A stretch of DNA of 64,000 bases from Sphingomonas sp. 35-24ZXX (GCF_000786215.1 NZ_JROG01000003.1:620001-684000); one strand, 5' to 3'; positions 8,491-17,696 are shown, counted from the stretch's first letter. Numbers and translations are program-made. Notes: generated by a model from the sequence alone, not told the origin.

Positions 8491-9459
8491 ATGATCACTC
8501 TCAAGACCGTGCGCGTCGAGCGCTTTGCCGTGGATGGCAGCTTCATCATCTCTCGCGGCGCGAAGACCGAGGTTGACGTCGTCTATTGCGAGGTGACGGA
8601 CGGCACCCATGTCGGACGCGGCGAAGGCACCCCGATCTATTACGAGGGCGAAACCGCCGAATTGTGCGCAGAAGCGATCGAGATGCGCGCCAAGCAGAAC
8701 CGTCCGCTGACTCGTGAGGACCTGCTCAAGACCATGATGGAGGGCGCAGCGCGCAATGCGCTCGACGCGGCTTTGTGGGATCTGGAGGTGCAGGCCAGCG
8801 GAAAGCCGCTCTGGCAGCTGGCAAACCTGCCCGAACCCAGGCCTTTGGTGACGGCCTATACGATTTCGCTCAACGATCCCGAGACCATGAAGGCCGATGC
8901 GCGCAAGGCCGCCGCCAAGGGGTATCCACTGCTCAAGCTCAAACTGAATGGGGAGGATGACCTGCTGCGTGTGGCTGCGGTCCGCATCGGCGCTCCTGAT
9001 GCGCGGCTGATCATCGATGCCAATGAAGCCTGGGAAGACATTGACCTGGTCGAGATGACCAGTGCGCTGAAGAAGCTGGGCGTCGAACTGATCGAACAGC
9101 CGGTGGAAGCCGGTTTCGAGGACGATCTGGAAGGCGTTCGCAGCGCACTTCCGTTCTGCGCCGATGAAAGCTGCCATGTCGCAGAGGACATCGAACGGGT
9201 GGCGGGAATGTTCCAGGCGGTGAACATCAAGCTAGACAAGGCTGGCGGCCTGACCGAGGCGTTGCGCCTGAGCGAAGCCGCCAAGGCGCGCGGACTGAAG
9301 ACGATGGTCGGCTGCATGCTCTCGACGAGCCTGGGCATTCACCCGGCGTTCCATCTGGCGCAGACCGCCGATTGGGTCGATCTGGACGGACCGGCGCTGC
9401 TTCAGGCCGATCGCGCAGGCGGGTTCCGCTTCGACGGGGGCCGCATCAGCCTCCCCTGA
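8491..9459 (+). CDS. dgcA: Dipeptide (L-Ala-D/L-Glu-type) epimerase, enolase superfamily
   Basis: A 322-residue muconate-lactonising-subgroup enzyme. The two catalytic lysines are in K-L-K-L at residues 149-151 and N-I-K-L-D-K at 245-250; metal ligands are D176 (D-A-N-E-A-W), E202 (I-E-Q-P) and D225 (A-D-E-S). T-A-Y-T-I-S-L-N near 121-128 is typical of Ala-Glu epimerases, which recycle murein peptides by epimerising the second residue. It lies 81 bp after phaZ on the same strand. Dipeptide specificity is likely; exact substrate uncertain. Confidence 0.82.
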   Translation: MITLKTVRVERFAVDGSFIISRGAKTEVDVVYCEVTDGTHVGRGEGTPIYYEGETAELCAEAIEMRAKQNRPLTREDLLKTMMEGAARNALDAALWDLEVQASGKPLWQLANLPEPRPLVTAYTISLNDPETMKADARKAAAKGYPLLKLKLNGEDDLLRVAAVRIGAPDARLIIDANEAWEDIDLVEMTSALKKLGVELIEQPVEAGFEDDLEGVRSALPFCADESCHVAEDIERVAGMFQAVNIKLDKAGGLTEALRLSEAAKARGLKTMVGCMLSTSLGIHPAFHLAQTADWVDLDGPALLQADRAGGFRFDGGRISLP

Positions 9460-9470
9460 GGGCACCAAAC

Positions 9471-9516
9471 GACGTCCGCCGCCTGCCCGGACGCATAGGG
9501 CAGACGGCGGCGACGT
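9471..9516. terminator. Imperfect inverted repeat between convergent genes
   Basis: The two arms (ACGTCCGCCGCCTGCCC and GGGCAGACGGCGGCGACGT, one base longer) face each other across about 9 bases between the epimerase and the stress-protein stops. There is no long T-run on either side. It may serve as a weak bidirectional terminator or 3' end stabiliser. Confidence 0.4.
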
Positions 9517-9524
9517 TCAGGCGG

Positions 9525-10031
9525 TCAGAGCGCGGTTTCGACGTGCTTGCCTTCGAGATCCTTGGCCGACATCGTGCCGCCGAACATCATCTTCAGCTTG
9601 CCCATCAGGGTCATGTCTGCCTGCCAGATCTCGATGCTGCTGGGATCGAAGCGGAGCATCACCAGATCGGGATCGGACTTGCCCTGTTCGTACCAGGCCT
9701 CGACCGCGTTCGACCAGAACTTGTCGATGATCGCCGGGTTGTTGTCGATCGTGAGCATGCCCGCGATGCAGGCGAACAGCTTGTGACCTTCGCCGACATA
9801 TTGCGCCATCGCGTCATTGGTCGACGTCAGTCCCTCGACCAGACGGCTGGAGCGCGAGCCGTAGAACCAGATCGGTCCGTGGCGACCATCGAACTGCGCC
9901 GTCATCGGCTGGCTGTGCGCCACCTGTGCGGGCAGCCCCAGCATCAGGAACGGGCTGCTTTCCAGCGCGCTCCAGAACGCATCCAGCGCTTCGTGGGTAT
10001 CCGAGGTCGATTGGGGGGTATTGGGCGTCAT
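9525..10031 (-). CDS. Pyridoxamine 5'-phosphate oxidase-like general stress protein
   Basis: A 168-residue split-barrel flavin-binding protein of the general stress protein 26 type. Supporting blocks are the N-terminal F-W-S-A-L-E-S-S-P-F-L-M-L, P-I-W-F-Y-G-S-R-S-S-R-L, and the C-terminal L-V-M-L-R-F-D-P-S-S-I-E-I-W. Such proteins bind FMN/FAD or F420-like cofactors without true PNPOx activity. It is convergent with the epimerase gene; a hairpin lies between the stops. Confidence 0.8.
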   Translation of the reverse strand: MTPNTPQSTSDTHEALDAFWSALESSPFLMLGLPAQVAHSQPMTAQFDGRHGPIWFYGSRSSRLVEGLTSTNDAMAQYVGEGHKLFACIAGMLTIDNNPAIIDKFWSNAVEAWYEQGKSDPDLVMLRFDPSSIEIWQADMTLMGKLKMMFGGTMSAKDLEGKHVETAL

Positions 10032-10112
10032 AACGTGGCTCCTGTATCACTCAGACAGGTTACGTCAGACCGCCGGGCGCGTTCCCTGCCGCGCATCTGC
10101 AAAAGCACAAAC

Positions 10113-10145
10113 AAAAACCCGCCCCGGCACGCAAGCCAGGGCGGG
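10113..10145 (-). terminator. Rho-independent terminator of the thiolase operon
   Basis: Read on the minus strand, an 11-bp stem (CCCGCCCTGGC with GCCGGGGCGGG, one G-T pair) closes a 6-base loop and is followed by five T residues. It lies 25 bp after the thiolase stop codon. Confidence 0.8.
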
Positions 10146-10169
10146 CTGTTGTCAGCCTCATCGGCCAGA

Positions 10170-11345
10170 TCAGAAGACTTCGAACAGGCCTGCTGCGCCC
10201 ATGCCGCCGCCGACGCACATCGTCACGACGACATATTTCGCGCCGCGACGCTTGCCTTCGATCAGCGCGTGGCCGGTGCAGCGTGCGCCGGTCATGCCAT
10301 AGGGATGGCCGATCGAGATCGAGCCGCCATTGACGTTGAGCAGCTCGTCAGGGATGCCCAGCACGTCCTGGCAATAGAGAACCTGCACGGCAAATGCCTC
10401 GTTCAGCTCCCACAGACCGATATCGTCCATCTTCAGGCCGAAGCGCTTGAGCAGCTGCGGCACCGCGAACACCGGGCCGATGCCCATTTCGTCAGGCTCG
10501 GTGCCAGCGGCGGCCATGCCGACATAGCGGCCCAGCGGCTGCAGGCCCTTCTGCTCGGCAAGCTTGGCTTCCATCAGCACCACCGACGAGGCGCCATCGG
10601 ACAGCTGGCTGGCGTTGCCTGCGGTGATGTTCATGCCCGGGCCCATCACCGGCTGCAGACCCTTCAGGCCTTCCAGCGTGGTGTCGGCGCGGTTGCCCTC
10701 GTCCTTGGTCACTTCGACGTCGGTCATCGTGACTTCGCCGGTTTCCTTGTTCTTGAACGCCATCTTCGCCTTCACGGGGATGATTTCGTCGTCGAACTTG
10801 CCGGCTGCCTGGGCCGCTGCAGTGCGCATCTGCGAGCGATAGGCATATTCGTCCTGGCGATCGCGGCTGATGTTGTAGCGCTTGGCGACGGTTTCGGCGG
10901 TCTGCAGCATCGGCATGTACACATCGTTGTGCATTGCCAGCAGTTCCGGATCGGGCGCGACGCGCATTTCGGGGGTCTGCACCATCGAGATCGACTCGAC
11001 GCCGCCGGCCACGACGATGTCCATGCGATCAACGATGATCTGCTTGGCAGCGGTCGCGATCGACATCACGCCCGACGAGCACTGACGATCGATCGACATG
11101 CCTGCCACGGTGACGGGCAGGCCGGCACGCAGCGCGGCGGTGCGGCCGATGGTGTGCTGGACACCCTGCTGGAGCGCAGCGCCCATGACGACATCATCAA
11201 CCTGACCGCCTTCGATGCCGGCACGCTCGACAGCGGCACGGATCGAATGGGCAGCCAGCGTCGGCGACGGGGTGGCGTTGAAGCCGCCGCGATAGGCCTT
11301 GCCGATCGGGGTACGGGCGGTGGAAACAATTACTGCATCACGCAT
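10170..11345 (-). CDS. Acetyl-CoA acetyltransferase (thiolase)
   Basis: A 391-residue type II thiolase. The acyl-accepting Cys89 sits in D-R-Q-C-S-S-G, the catalytic His in [10 protein letters not shown] near 350 and the second Cys in [11 protein letters not shown] near 379. It either condenses two acetyl-CoA (toward PHB or mevalonate-like chemistry) or cleaves 3-ketoacyl-CoA. The MaoC-type hydratase gene lies 51 bp upstream on the same strand, which favours a fatty-acid or acyl-CoA degradation role. Confidence 0.92.
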   Translation of the reverse strand: MRDAVIVSTARTPIGKAYRGGFNATPSPTLAAHSIRAAVERAGIEGGQVDDVVMGAALQQGVQHTIGRTAALRAGLPVTVAGMSIDRQCSSGVMSIATAAKQIIVDRMDIVVAGGVESISMVQTPEMRVAPDPELLAMHNDVYMPMLQTAETVAKRYNISRDRQDEYAYRSQMRTAAAQAAGKFDDEIIPVKAKMAFKNKETGEVTMTDVEVTKDEGNRADTTLEGLKGLQPVMGPGMNITAGNASQLSDGASSVVLMEAKLAEQKGLQPLGRYVGMAAAGTEPDEMGIGPVFAVPQLLKRFGLKMDDIGLWELNEAFAVQVLYCQDVLGIPDELLNVNGGSISIGHPYGMTGARCTGHALIEGKRRGAKYVVVTMCVGGGMGAAGLFEVF

Positions 11346-11363
11346 GGGAATTCTCCTCGATAT

Positions 11364-11387
11364 GCCTGCGGACGTTCGTCCGCAGGC
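11364..11387 (-). promoter_or_regulatory. Intercistronic hairpin between MaoC and thiolase genes
   Basis: A perfect 10-bp inverted repeat (GCCTGCGGAC / GTCCGCAGGC) with a 4-base loop sits in the 51-bp gap between the two same-strand genes. No T-run follows in the transcription direction, so it is more likely an mRNA processing or stability element than a full terminator. Confidence 0.5.
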
Positions 11388-11396
11388 CGGTCTGGG

Positions 11397-11855
11397 TCAC
11401 ACGAAAAACTGGCTGATCCATTCTGCCATCACGGCAGGCTTGTCTTCGCCTTCGATCTCGACGCTGAACTCGAGCGTCTGCTGCCACTGGCCGGGACGCT
11501 TTTCTTCGAGTTCGAGCAGCTTGAAATGGCCGCGCACCTTCTTGCCCGAGCGGACGGGCGCCAGAAAGCGGACCTTGTTGCCACCATAATTGACGCCCAT
11601 CTTGACGCCCTCGACGCGCGGGCAATCGGACTTCGCCATCAGCACGGGGAACAGCGACAGGGTCAGAAAGCCATGCGCAATGGTGCCGCCGAACGGCGTC
11701 ATCTTGGCCATTTCCTCGTTCACATGAATGAACTGGTGGTCGCCGGTGGCGTCGGCAAACTTGTTGATCATCTCCTGATCCACCAGCAGCCATTCCGACG
11801 TGCCCAGGGTCTGGCCGACCATGTCCTTCATTTCCTGCGGGGAAATTGCGCTCAT
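11397..11855 (-). CDS. MaoC-family (R)-specific enoyl-CoA hydratase-like protein
   Basis: A 152-residue hot-dog protein with the hydratase-2 motif: F-A-D-A-T-G-D-H-Q-F-I-H-V near residues 33-45 carries the catalytic Asp and His, and G-G-T-I-A-H-G-F-L-T-L-S-L follows. This NodN/MaoC subtype hydrates enoyl-CoA or acts on related thioesters. Upstream of and co-directional with the thiolase, it may provide the preceding step of an acyl-CoA cycle. Confidence 0.88.
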   Translation of the reverse strand: MSAISPQEMKDMVGQTLGTSEWLLVDQEMINKFADATGDHQFIHVNEEMAKMTPFGGTIAHGFLTLSLFPVLMAKSDCPRVEGVKMGVNYGGNKVRFLAPVRSGKKVRGHFKLLELEEKRPGQWQQTLEFSVEIEGEDKPAVMAEWISQFFV

Positions 11856-12038
11856 TCTCGCTCTCCTGTCGATACTGCGGCGGTGATATTGTCATCGTGT
11901 CGCCGCTTGGAATGCGCGTCTTTTGGCGCTTTTCCGCCAGTGACACAAGGCCGGAGTGCACGCCGCTACGGCATGCGCGCCGTGTGGCGCAGTTTACGCA
12001 AACGGAAAGGCCGCAGCGCGCCCCGACTCGCGCCGCGT

Positions 12039-13217
12039 TCAACCCTTCTCGTGTACCGTCACGGGAAATCCGCCCTCGGGATAGGGCATGATCATCGTGC
12101 CATCCGGAGCAGACGTGAAGGTCGTCTGGGTGGGATAGGCAAATTCCAGCTTCTCGGAATTGAACCGCTCCAGGATGGCAAGGCCAATCCGGTGGCGCGC
12201 TTCGAACACCACCTCGAAATCGCTGCTCATGACATCGAAATCGAGCTCGAAATCGATCGAGCTAGCGCCAAAGCCGACGAAGCCCGACCGGACGAAAACC
12301 GCCCCTGCCCCTTCGACGATCTCGCGCAACATCGAAGGCACCAGCCGCGCGCGATCGGGCGCGGTCTGGTAGATGAGGCCGATCATATAGCGCGTCCGGC
12401 GGCGATTGAGCCGGGTGTAGTTGATGATCTGCTTGCCCAGCAGATTGGTGTTCGAGATGATGATTTCCTCGCCGGTCACCGATCGCAGCCGCGCGCTCTT
12501 CAGGCCGATCTTCTCGACCGTGGCGGTGGTGGTATCGAAGCCGATCGTCTCGCCCCGCTTGAACGGCTTGTCGAAGATGATCGACAGCGCGGCGAACAGA
12601 TCCGAAAAGATGCCCTGCGCAGCGAGACCGATCGCGATGCCGCCGATCCCCAGACCCGCAATCAGGCCGGTGACGTTGACGCCCAGATTGTCGAGAACCA
12701 TGATCGAGGCGATGGCAAACAGCACCACGGTGACCAGCAGCCGGATCAGCGACATCGCGTTGGCCAATGTCTCGCTTCCCGCATCGTCGCTGCCCGAAGC
12801 TCGCCGTTCGATCACTCCCAGAATGATCTCGCGCAGCCAGATGGCGACCTGGAACACCGATGCAACGGTGAACAGGAACGTCACCACCTGGACGATGCCC
12901 AGCGGTGCTTCGGAAAAGCCCACGACCAGCCTGAGCGAGACCATGATCAGGAAATACTGCTTGGTCTTGGACAAGGTGCGCCCGATGATAGCGGCCAGAG
13001 ACAGCCGGTCGGGCTGGCGGTCCGCGTAAATGCGCGCGCGGCGCTGCAGATACGCCAGCGCAAAATAGATCGCCGTGCCCACGCCCACCGCGATCGCGAT
13101 TTCCACCGCATGGTCGCTGATCCAGTCCCACAGGCCGTTCAGCCTTTGAGCGAGATTTTCAGCGGTGATGGGTTCGGGCAGGACGGGTGCGTCCTTGGCG
13201 GGGGCTTTGGTCGTCAT
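12039..13217 (-). CDS. MscS-family mechanosensitive ion channel protein
   Basis: About 392 residues. Membrane segments lie near 38-60, 85-110, 120-140 and 165-215. The pore-lining helix is L-I-A-G-L-G-I-G-G-I-A-I-G-L-A-A-Q, immediately followed by the MscS beta-domain signature F-S-D-L-F-A-A-L-S-I-I-F-D-K-P-F and G-x-V-E-K-I-G-L-K-S-A-R-L-R. The C-terminal alpha/beta part contains D-F-E-L-D-F-D-V. A start three codons upstream is also possible. It should release solutes on hypo-osmotic shock. Confidence 0.9.
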   Translation of the reverse strand: MTTKAPAKDAPVLPEPITAENLAQRLNGLWDWISDHAVEIAIAVGVGTAIYFALAYLQRRARIYADRQPDRLSLAAIIGRTLSKTKQYFLIMVSLRLVVGFSEAPLGIVQVVTFLFTVASVFQVAIWLREIILGVIERRASGSDDAGSETLANAMSLIRLLVTVVLFAIASIMVLDNLGVNVTGLIAGLGIGGIAIGLAAQGIFSDLFAALSIIFDKPFKRGETIGFDTTTATVEKIGLKSARLRSVTGEEIIISNTNLLGKQIINYTRLNRRRTRYMIGLIYQTAPDRARLVPSMLREIVEGAGAVFVRSGFVGFGASSIDFELDFDVMSSDFEVVFEARHRIGLAILERFNSEKLEFAYPTQTTFTSAPDGTMIMPYPEGGFPVTVHEKG

Positions 13218-13244
13218 CCCCGGCAATTAGGCAGGCTTGGGCGC

Positions 13245-14606
13245 TCATGCAACCCGCGGCGCGGCCTTGGTGCGAACGAGCGGACGAAAGGCCGCTTCCT
13301 TGCGGCGACGCGCGAGATAGGTATCCAGCCCGATCTGCATCGCGATCAGCATGTAGATAAAGGGCTGGAAAGCGATGCCGACAAAGGCCGATCCGACCAT
13401 GAAGATGATCTGCCCGTTCTGCAGCGCCAGCGCCAGCGGTACCACCCAGCGTTCATCCTCGCGGTCGCGCTTGCGATGGATGCGCTGGATCACCTCCATC
13501 CGGACGATGCCGCCCAGATGAATGATCAGCCATAGCGCCAGGCCCAGAAAGCCCTGCTCACCCAGCATCTCGAAATAGCTCGAGTGATAGGCGCGGCCCT
13601 TGTCGACGATCTCGTTCTTCTCGATCTGCGTGTTGGGGCCATCGCCCGTCGCTGACACGGTATCGAATTTCACCTTGTTCTGCAGATAGGCCTCGAACCC
13701 GCCGCCGCCCGGGTTCTGCTGCACATATTTCCACGTCCAGGCCCAGACTGCGACGCGGGTCGAGGCGGACTGGTCCGCCTTGTACTCGCCGATCGTGGCC
13801 ATACGGTTGGTGTAGCTTGATGGCAGGAACGGCACGGCGGCCACGGCCAGCGCCGCCGCCAATCCGGCATAGAGGAAGCGATAGCGCACGAAGCGCAGCA
13901 TCAGCACCGCCAGCACGCCGATACACACCAGGCCGGTCCGCGCCTGCGTTCCGATCGGGATCAGCAGGCAGGCAAAGACCAGGGCGTAGGCAAAGGTCTT
14001 CACCCGCCAGTCGGGCGGGAAGATCGTGCCGTAATTGGCCAGCCACAGGATCAGCGGGATGATGCAGATCGCGACGGTGGAAATGATCGACCCTTCGTAC
14101 AGGCCGCTATTGTCCGAGATCAGCAGCTGCATCACACCATAGCCGCCGCCCCCAGAGGCCAGCGTCTTGATTCCGCCGGTGATGATGATCGAGCTTGCGC
14201 ACAGCACCATCATCAGCCCCAGAGCCTCGATGCGCAACTTGGTGCGCAGCGTCAGCGGCAGGAACATCGCGAAGATCAGCGCCTTCCACACCCATTCCCA
14301 CTTTCCCTGGGCATCGATCGGAAAATCGGCCGTTCGGGTCGTATAGGCGCACCAGGCGAAGAGCAGCAGCATCACCCCCTGACGAAAGGAGACCCGCATG
14401 TCCTTCTTGTCGTCAGCGATCAGCCAGCCAAGAAACGCCAGGCCGAATACGATCAGCGAGATCGGAACCGCGTTCAGCATCCAGTAGGACAGCCGCTGCG
14501 GCGCAACGATATCGATATAGGCATACGCCAGCACGAAGATGAAGGGGCGTTTGAAGCCGAGCGCCAGGAACGCCATCAGGAAGCCGACAAAGGCAAGGTC
14601 ACGCAT
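13245..14606 (-). CDS. Putative O-glycosylation ligase, exosortase A-associated
   Basis: A 453-residue polytopic protein with ten or more hydrophobic segments and a large periplasmic loop near residues 295-365. The start (R-D-L-A-F-V-G-F-L-M-A-F-L-A-L-G-F-K-R-P-F) and Y-A-Y-I-D-I-V-A-P-Q-R-L match Wzy/WaaL-like ligases found in exosortase-A (PEP-CTERM) polysaccharide loci. Such proteins transfer or polymerise lipid-linked glycans at the periplasmic face. The upstream 66-codon gene overlaps it by 8 bp and a divergent GT4 of the same system lies beyond it. Confidence 0.82.
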   Translation of the reverse strand: MRDLAFVGFLMAFLALGFKRPFIFVLAYAYIDIVAPQRLSYWMLNAVPISLIVFGLAFLGWLIADDKKDMRVSFRQGVMLLLFAWCAYTTRTADFPIDAQGKWEWVWKALIFAMFLPLTLRTKLRIEALGLMMVLCASSIIITGGIKTLASGGGGYGVMQLLISDNSGLYEGSIISTVAICIIPLILWLANYGTIFPPDWRVKTFAYALVFACLLIPIGTQARTGLVCIGVLAVLMLRFVRYRFLYAGLAAALAVAAVPFLPSSYTNRMATIGEYKADQSASTRVAVWAWTWKYVQQNPGGGGFEAYLQNKVKFDTVSATGDGPNTQIEKNEIVDKGRAYHSSYFEMLGEQGFLGLALWLIIHLGGIVRMEVIQRIHRKRDREDERWVVPLALALQNGQIIFMVGSAFVGIAFQPFIYMLIAMQIGLDTYLARRRKEAAFRPLVRTKAAPRVA

Positions 14607-14799
14607 CGCGCTGTCCCCCCTGCCCCGCGTTGCGGTGGTCGACCGCGCCTCCGCTCTTCACCTTGGGCTGGAAGAAGCCGGAGCCGACTTCATCCTTGGC
14701 CGGGGGGTCCTCGTGGTCGAGATCGGCACGCCAGACGAGCCGCCACACCGCCAGCGCGATGAGCAGGTGCGAGATCGCAATGGCAAAATTATCGACCAT
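14599..14799 (-). CDS. Small single-span membrane protein linked to exosortase-type ligase
   Basis: A 66-residue protein with one hydrophobic helix (D-N-F-A-I-A-I-S-H-L-L-I-A-L-A-V-W-R-L) and a charged hydrophilic tail. Its 3' end overlaps the start of the O-glycosylation ligase by 8 bp, consistent with translational coupling. An alternative upstream start would add 15 residues without domain character. No function is recognised; position suggests a partner of the ligase. Confidence 0.6.
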   Translation of the reverse strand: MVDNFAIAISHLLIALAVWRLVWRADLDHEDPPAKDEVGSGFFQPKVKSGGAVDHRNAGQGGQRDA

Positions 14800-14923
14800 G
14801 AACCTGCGGCCTTGCTCTGCTGACCCGATCACCCGACTATGCACGGGGCGGCTTGATCCCTAAAGCCATAATCGCAATGGGTTGACGCGGCGTTAATCCT
14901 TTTGCTGCATAGGGTTGCCAGCC

Positions 14924-16171
14924 ATGACCCGGATCCTGCACGTCCTCGACCACAGCCTGCCGCTGCACAGCGGCTATGCATTCCGCACGCGTGCCATCCT
15001 GACGGCGCAGCAGCGTGCGGGGCTGGATGTCCGCGCGGTCACCAGCATCCGCCATCAGGCCTCGTTGCCACACGGCGCACAGGTGGATCCGGTCGAGGTT
15101 CATGACGGCCTGACCTTTCACCGCACCATGGAAACCGTGTCCGGCCCACCGGGCCTTCGCGAATGGCGCGATATCGCCGCACTCGCGCGTGCGACCGAGG
15201 CGACTGCGGCGCTGTGGAAGCCTGATATCCTGCATGCGCATTCGCCCTGTCTCGATGGCCTCGCCGCACTGCGCGTCGGCCGCAAGCTGGGCCTACCGGT
15301 GCTCTACGAAATTCGCGCCTTCTGGGAAGATGCTGCCGTCGGCAACGGCACGGGCAGCGAGGGATCGGCCAAATACTGGTTGACGCGGCAGATGGAAAAC
15401 CGCGCGGTCGCCGGAGCAGACGCCGTCGCGGTGATCTGCGAAGGCCTGCGCCAGGACCTGATCGGACGCGGGTTTTCGGGCGACAAGATCATGGTCTCGC
15501 CCAATGGCGTCGACATGGAAATGTTCGGCACGCCCGTCCCGGCTGACCCCGAACGCGCTCGCGCATTGGGCCTCGAGGGCAAGACGGTCATCGGTTTTAT
15601 CGGCAGCTTCTACCCTTACGAGGGGCTCGACGACCTGATCGCCGCGATGCCGATGCTGCTGGCGCGCAACCCCGATATCCGCCTGCTCCTCGTGGGTGGC
15701 GGACCGGCGGAAGATGCCCTTCGGGCGCAGGCCGAAAACTCGCCTGCGGCAGATGCCATCCGTTTCGTCGGGCGCGTGCCGCATCATGAAGTCGAGCATT
15801 ATTACAGCCTGATCGACATCCTCGCCTATCCGCGCAAGGCCATGCGTCTGACAGAAACGGTCACGCCGCTCAAGCCGCTTGAAGCCATGGCGCAGGGCCG
15901 ACTGGTCGCCGCCTCCAATGTCGGCGGTCACCGCGAGCTGATCACCGACGGTGTCACGGGCACGCTGTTCGCCCCCGACGATCCTGCGGCGATGGCCGAA
16001 GCGCTCGCCGCGCTTGCCGCCGCACGGGATGGCTGGGACGAACGCCGGGCTGCCGCCCGCGCCTTCGTTGCCGAGGAACGCAACTGGGCGCGGAATGTTC
16101 AACGTTATCAACCCGTTTACCAACGCATGCTAGACATGCGCAATGGGAGCCGCGTTTCCAGCGCGGCTTGA
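14924..16171 (+). CDS. GT4 glycosyltransferase, exosortase A system-associated
   Basis: A 415-residue GT-B glycosyltransferase. The N-terminus (R-I-L-H-V-L-D-H-S-L-P-L-H-S-G-Y-A-F-R-T) is characteristic of the exosortase-A-associated family. The donor-binding half contains V-S-P-N-G-V-D, G-F-I-G-S-F-Y-P-Y-E-G-L, L-L-L-V-G-G-G-P and the E-x7-E region T-P-L-K-P-L-E-A-M-A. It builds the lipid-linked oligosaccharide of an extracellular polysaccharide. It is divergent from the 66-residue membrane protein and ligase, forming a three-gene remnant or satellite of an exosortase-type EPS locus. Confidence 0.87.
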   Translation: MTRILHVLDHSLPLHSGYAFRTRAILTAQQRAGLDVRAVTSIRHQASLPHGAQVDPVEVHDGLTFHRTMETVSGPPGLREWRDIAALARATEATAALWKPDILHAHSPCLDGLAALRVGRKLGLPVLYEIRAFWEDAAVGNGTGSEGSAKYWLTRQMENRAVAGADAVAVICEGLRQDLIGRGFSGDKIMVSPNGVDMEMFGTPVPADPERARALGLEGKTVIGFIGSFYPYEGLDDLIAAMPMLLARNPDIRLLLVGGGPAEDALRAQAENSPAADAIRFVGRVPHHEVEHYYSLIDILAYPRKAMRLTETVTPLKPLEAMAQGRLVAASNVGGHRELITDGVTGTLFAPDDPAAMAEALAALAAARDGWDERRAAARAFVAEERNWARNVQRYQPVYQRMLDMRNGSRVSSAA

Positions 16172-16199
16172 GTGACGAACAACCGGGGTTTTGCACCGC

Positions 16200-17603
16200 A
16201 TGGCGCCAACGCAGGAAGATGAAGGGACGATCGCCAGCGAGACCGGTGTCTTGTCGCGCCATCCGACCGCGTTCGCGATCGGCGGCGGGCTGGCCGCTGC
16301 GTTCGGCAGCAGCTTCATCCCGATGACGGCGATCGAAGGCTTCGTCACCGCTTATGGCATTGCCGAGCTGCTGCCCGCGGCCGCGCCACCGCTGGGTGAT
16401 ACGGCCCGGCTGGCCCTGAGCGCCGGGATTGGAACATTGACCGCAGGAGCGCTGCTGGCGCTGCTGCCGCGTGCGGAGACCGAAGATATGGGTTTTGAAG
16501 CAACCGTCAAAAAGGCCGGCAGCGCCGACCCGGACGCGGTCACCACCGATACCGCCACCGCCAAGGGCGGCAAGCTGGCCGGCTGGCTGCGGACACTGCG
16601 CTTCGGTAAGTCCGAACCTGCGCCGGGCACCATTACCGACTTCGCCGATCTCAACCGGCTGCGCATCCGCAATGGAGACCAGCACCCCGACGCTCCGGTG
16701 CGGGCGCCAATCCTGGCGAGCAGCGATCTGATCGAGCCGCAGGCGCCGGCACTGCCGATTGTCGCCGAAGCTAACGTTGCCGCGCCGTTCGAACTGGGCG
16801 AGGAGCTGGCATTCGAAGCCCCAGCGATGGACAGCGCCGCGATCGACACGGGCGTTGAGCCTGTGGTCCCTGCCCCCTCGGTCCGCTTCGCTCCGCCGAC
16901 CCTTGCGGCGCACGAAGTCGATGACGAGCCAGCATTCTCTCCTTCGCCGCCGGTCGATGTATGGGCGGAGACCGACCCAGACGATCGCGCAGAAGACCCC
17001 GTTGTCAAGGATGTCGAAGCTCTTGAAACCAGCGATGCTGCTCCAATGGCGGTTGCGCCGTTTGCGGCGGTTTCGGACGAACTTGAATCGCTGTCGGTTG
17101 CAGCGCTGATCGAGCGCCTCGAAGCAGGGCTTGTACGCCGCCGTCAGGCCGGACAGGACGCGATGGTCAGTGCGTCGCCGCTCCCCGAGGCCACCGCACG
17201 GCTGTTCTCGCTCGCCAAGCCGCCAAGCCTTGCAGGCGACATCAGCGTGGAGGAACAGCCTGCCGCTGCCGACGTGCGTCCGCTGCGTTTCCGGCTCGAC
17301 CCGTCTGGCCCCGAGCAGGTCGACGCGGTGTTCGACGATCTGACCGAGCTCGATGCGGCAGATCAGACCGCACGGTCCGAGGATCTCTGGACCAGCGCCG
17401 TGGAATATCAGCCCCCGAGCATCAGCGGCATCGCGCCGCATGAGCAGCTGACGAGCGATCCTGTTGCCGAGACTGAGGCCGATGCAGCGCCGGAAGACAC
17501 GCCCGCCGCCCCGGCGCAGCCGATCGACGACGATATGGATGCCGCATTGCGCGATGCGCTGGCCACCCTGCGCCAGCTGTCTGACCGGCAACGCAACAGC
17601 TGA
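16200..17603 (+). CDS. Unknown Ala/Pro/acid-rich membrane-anchored protein
   Basis: A 467-residue protein of unrecognised family. Two hydrophobic segments (about residues 22-57 and 65-92) are followed by roughly 370 residues rich in Ala, Pro, Glu and Asp with little predicted fold. A stretch near 295-330 (L-S-V-A-A-L-I-E-R-L-E-A-G-L-V-R-R-R) recurs in sphingomonad proteins of this kind only by my recollection and is uncertain. The C-terminus ends in a helical A-L-R-D-A-L-A-T-L-R-Q-L. It starts 28 bp after the GT4 gene and ends at a strong bidirectional terminator, so it may be co-transcribed with that transferase. Confidence 0.65.
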   Translation: MAPTQEDEGTIASETGVLSRHPTAFAIGGGLAAAFGSSFIPMTAIEGFVTAYGIAELLPAAAPPLGDTARLALSAGIGTLTAGALLALLPRAETEDMGFEATVKKAGSADPDAVTTDTATAKGGKLAGWLRTLRFGKSEPAPGTITDFADLNRLRIRNGDQHPDAPVRAPILASSDLIEPQAPALPIVAEANVAAPFELGEELAFEAPAMDSAAIDTGVEPVVPAPSVRFAPPTLAAHEVDDEPAFSPSPPVDVWAETDPDDRAEDPVVKDVEALETSDAAPMAVAPFAAVSDELESLSVAALIERLEAGLVRRRQAGQDAMVSASPLPEATARLFSLAKPPSLAGDISVEEQPAAADVRPLRFRLDPSGPEQVDAVFDDLTELDAADQTARSEDLWTSAVEYQPPSISGIAPHEQLTSDPVAETEADAAPEDTPAAPAQPIDDDMDAALRDALATLRQLSDRQRNS

Positions 17604-17631
17604 TCGCGTCATAGCTTACCGTCATGCCCAC

Positions 17632-17669
17632 AAAAAAGGGGCGGCGTATTGCTACGCCGCCCCTTTTTT
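17632..17669. terminator. Bidirectional rho-independent terminator
   Basis: A perfect 17-bp inverted repeat, A6-G4-CGGCGTA facing TACGCCGCCCC-T6, with a 4-base loop. The A-run and T-run make it work in both directions. It separates the unknown acidic protein from the convergent TonB operon. Confidence 0.95.
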
Positions 17670-17696
17670 GTTTCAGGCCGATGACAGCCGGATCGT

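Noticed and set aside
7210-9177. A 655-codon minus-strand frame
   Set aside because: It lies opposite phaZ and the epimerase, both with clear catalytic motifs and ribosome sites.
11338-12042. A 234-codon minus-strand frame over the MaoC gene
   Set aside because: It is an alternate frame of the MaoC region; the 152-codon frame carries the hydratase motif.
9372-13535. A very long open frame (1387 codons) on the plus strand
   Set aside because: It is antisense to the stress-protein, thiolase, MaoC and MscS genes, is Arg/His/Asp-rich as expected of a GC-rich shadow frame, and has no domain.
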